Source of the DNA: Bacteroidota bacterium
Lineage (GTDB): Bacteria; Bacteroidota; Ignavibacteria; Ignavibacteriales; Ignavibacteriaceae
Length of the DNA: 64,000 bases
Assembly: GCA_020161395.1 (NCBI GenBank)
Contig: JAIUOE010000004.1
Location: forward strand, 124,001-188,000
Reading direction: 5' to 3'
Shown here: positions 63,354-64,000 of the stretch, one piece after another
How positions within the stretch are numbered: position 1 is the stretch's first letter
Layout: every line of letters starts with the position of its first letter
Program-made: the position numbers and the translations under genes
Notes under the pieces: generated by a model
The model's database searches: none
What the model was told of the DNA's origin: nothing
What the model saw: only the letters and a program-made list of their open reading frames with translations

Positions 63354-64000
63354 AAGTTATTACTGTTGATATAGGCAACACCAGAATTAAAACCGGCGAA
63401 TTTTATAACTCCGAACTGATCAGAACCATGATCATCAATGATCCGCTGGAGATAAAACCTCTGATTTATGGCAGCAAAATTGATGTGGTGGTTTCCTCGG
63501 TCGTGCCAAAGAATACCTCATTGATGGAGAGTATCCTTAAAAATCAACCAAATACCGACATTTATTTGATCGATCACAACCTCGATTTTGGTTTTACCAT
63601 CTCCTATTCACCTGTCAATTCGCTTGGAGTCGACAGACTTTGTTCGGTCTCCGGGGCAAAACATCTTTTGGAGATCGATAATGCACTTATGGATTATGAT
63701 TATGTAATTACTTTCGATCTGGGTACCGCAACTACTGTTAATGTGTTACAGGTTGGCAAGGTTCCCTCTTTCACAGGGGGAATGATAGCTCCCGGACTGA
63801 GAATAATGAACGCAGCACTCCATCAGTATACAGCAAAATTGCCGTTGGTTGATAATTTAAATCTTGGCAGTTTTCTCGGCAACAATACTGAGAATTCCAT
63901 TCGTTCCGGCTTGATAAATTCAACCATCGGACTGGCTGAAAGAGTCTATAACCACTTTTATGCCTTATCTGCCGACATCAAAATTTTCGTGACAGGCGGG
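63350..64000 (+). CDS. coaX: Type III pantothenate kinase, 3' truncated by window edge
   Basis: Phosphorylates pantothenate, first step of CoA synthesis, in an ASKHA fold needing no feedback control by CoA. Starts at ATG 63350 inside the birA stop (ATGA). Visible: VDIGNTRIK (phosphate loop), SSVVPKNT, SLGVDRL, FDLGTATTVNV, GGMIAPGL and the last codons FVTGG. 217 residues are in the window, so about 40 are missing. All motifs seen so far are complete. Confidence 0.94.
   Translation, partial: MKVITVDIGNTRIKTGEFYNSELIRTMIINDPLEIKPLIYGSKIDVVVSSVVPKNTSLMESILKNQPNTDIYLIDHNLDFGFTISYSPVNSLGVDRLCSVSGAKHLLEIDNALMDYDYVITFDLGTATTVNVLQVGKVPSFTGGMIAPGLRIMNAALHQYTAKLPLVDNLNLGSFLGNNTENSIRSGLINSTIGLAERVYNHFYALSADIKIFVTGG

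Noticed and set aside
1-64000. CRISPR arrays, IS elements, toxin-antitoxin pairs, defence islands
   Set aside because: No regularly spaced repeats, transposase motifs or terminal inverted repeats were seen; all genes are packed metabolic or structural genes.

Overview
The window reads as a chromosomal, almost entirely housekeeping stretch of a Gram-negative bacterium of the Bacteroidota/Chlorobi/Ignavibacteriota group, most likely an Ignavibacteria-like lineage. The signs are secreted proteins ending in type IX secretion sorting domains with the NYPNPFNPST signature, promoter-like TTTG-N19/20-TAnnTTTG elements, FadL/OmpP1 and Mce/MlaD envelope proteins, a YbeY with Asp at the third metal position, and SSB ending in DDDLPF. 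PurF and TrpRS both carry cysteine patterns known from [4Fe-4S] members of their families, which fits an anaerobic or facultative ancestry. The taxonomic call is inference from protein features only.

Layout. 1-15.6 kb runs mainly on the + strand: partial nadB, then ppx convergent, a small unknown gene with aroQ and a HAD phosphatase, a MerR regulator with tRNA-Pro(GGG) 4 nt behind it, then a tightly packed run purF - subtilase - pgsA - ftsY - diacylglycerol kinase-like - M16 protease. From 15.7 to 62.4 kb every gene is on the - strand, mostly with 1-30 nt overlaps or gaps: CLC antiporter, hbd, thiolase, holB, a DUF2795 protein and an M23 peptidase (15.7-21.9); hprK, hpf, xer recombinase, ybeY, gamma-carbonic anhydrase-like, S41 protease, GT2, DUF2279, lysS, dacB, rluB, scpB, scpA, trpS, HNH (22-35); acpS, ggt, mlaD, a small membrane protein, CorC-like, ssb (35.2-40.4); two T9SS cargo proteins, a SPOR lipoprotein, an SGNH esterase lipoprotein, FadL, and a split biotin-dependent carboxylase (40.4-49.3); mutS2, cvpA, yqeY, exbD-exbD-exbB, SDR, PPi-type phosphofructokinase, T9SS glycoside hydrolase, pcrA, dnaK (49.3-62.4). 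At 62.4 kb orientation flips again to birA and coaX, the last cut by the window end. No gap between genes exceeds 300 bases.

How the genes work together. Thiolase, 3-hydroxyacyl-CoA dehydrogenase, the acyl-CoA carboxylase subunits, the biotin ligase, and a possible surface esterase/FadL import pair suggest acyl-CoA and lipid metabolism. scpA/scpB/xer/ssb/mutS2/pcrA/holB cover chromosome maintenance. pgsA, DagK-like, dacB, M23, MlaD and ExbBD serve the envelope.

I found no defence island, prophage, IS element, CRISPR array or rRNA. The most unusual signals are three genes (diacylglycerol kinase-like, CLC, HNH) whose conserved N-termini have no ATG/GTG/TTG start in a sensible place, the HNH case coming with a perfect 9-bp inverted repeat abutting its ribosome binding site; the Fe-S signature in TrpRS; a KPG in place of KTG in the PBP4-like enzyme; and a cluster of TGTCA/TGACA half-sites between dnaK and birA.
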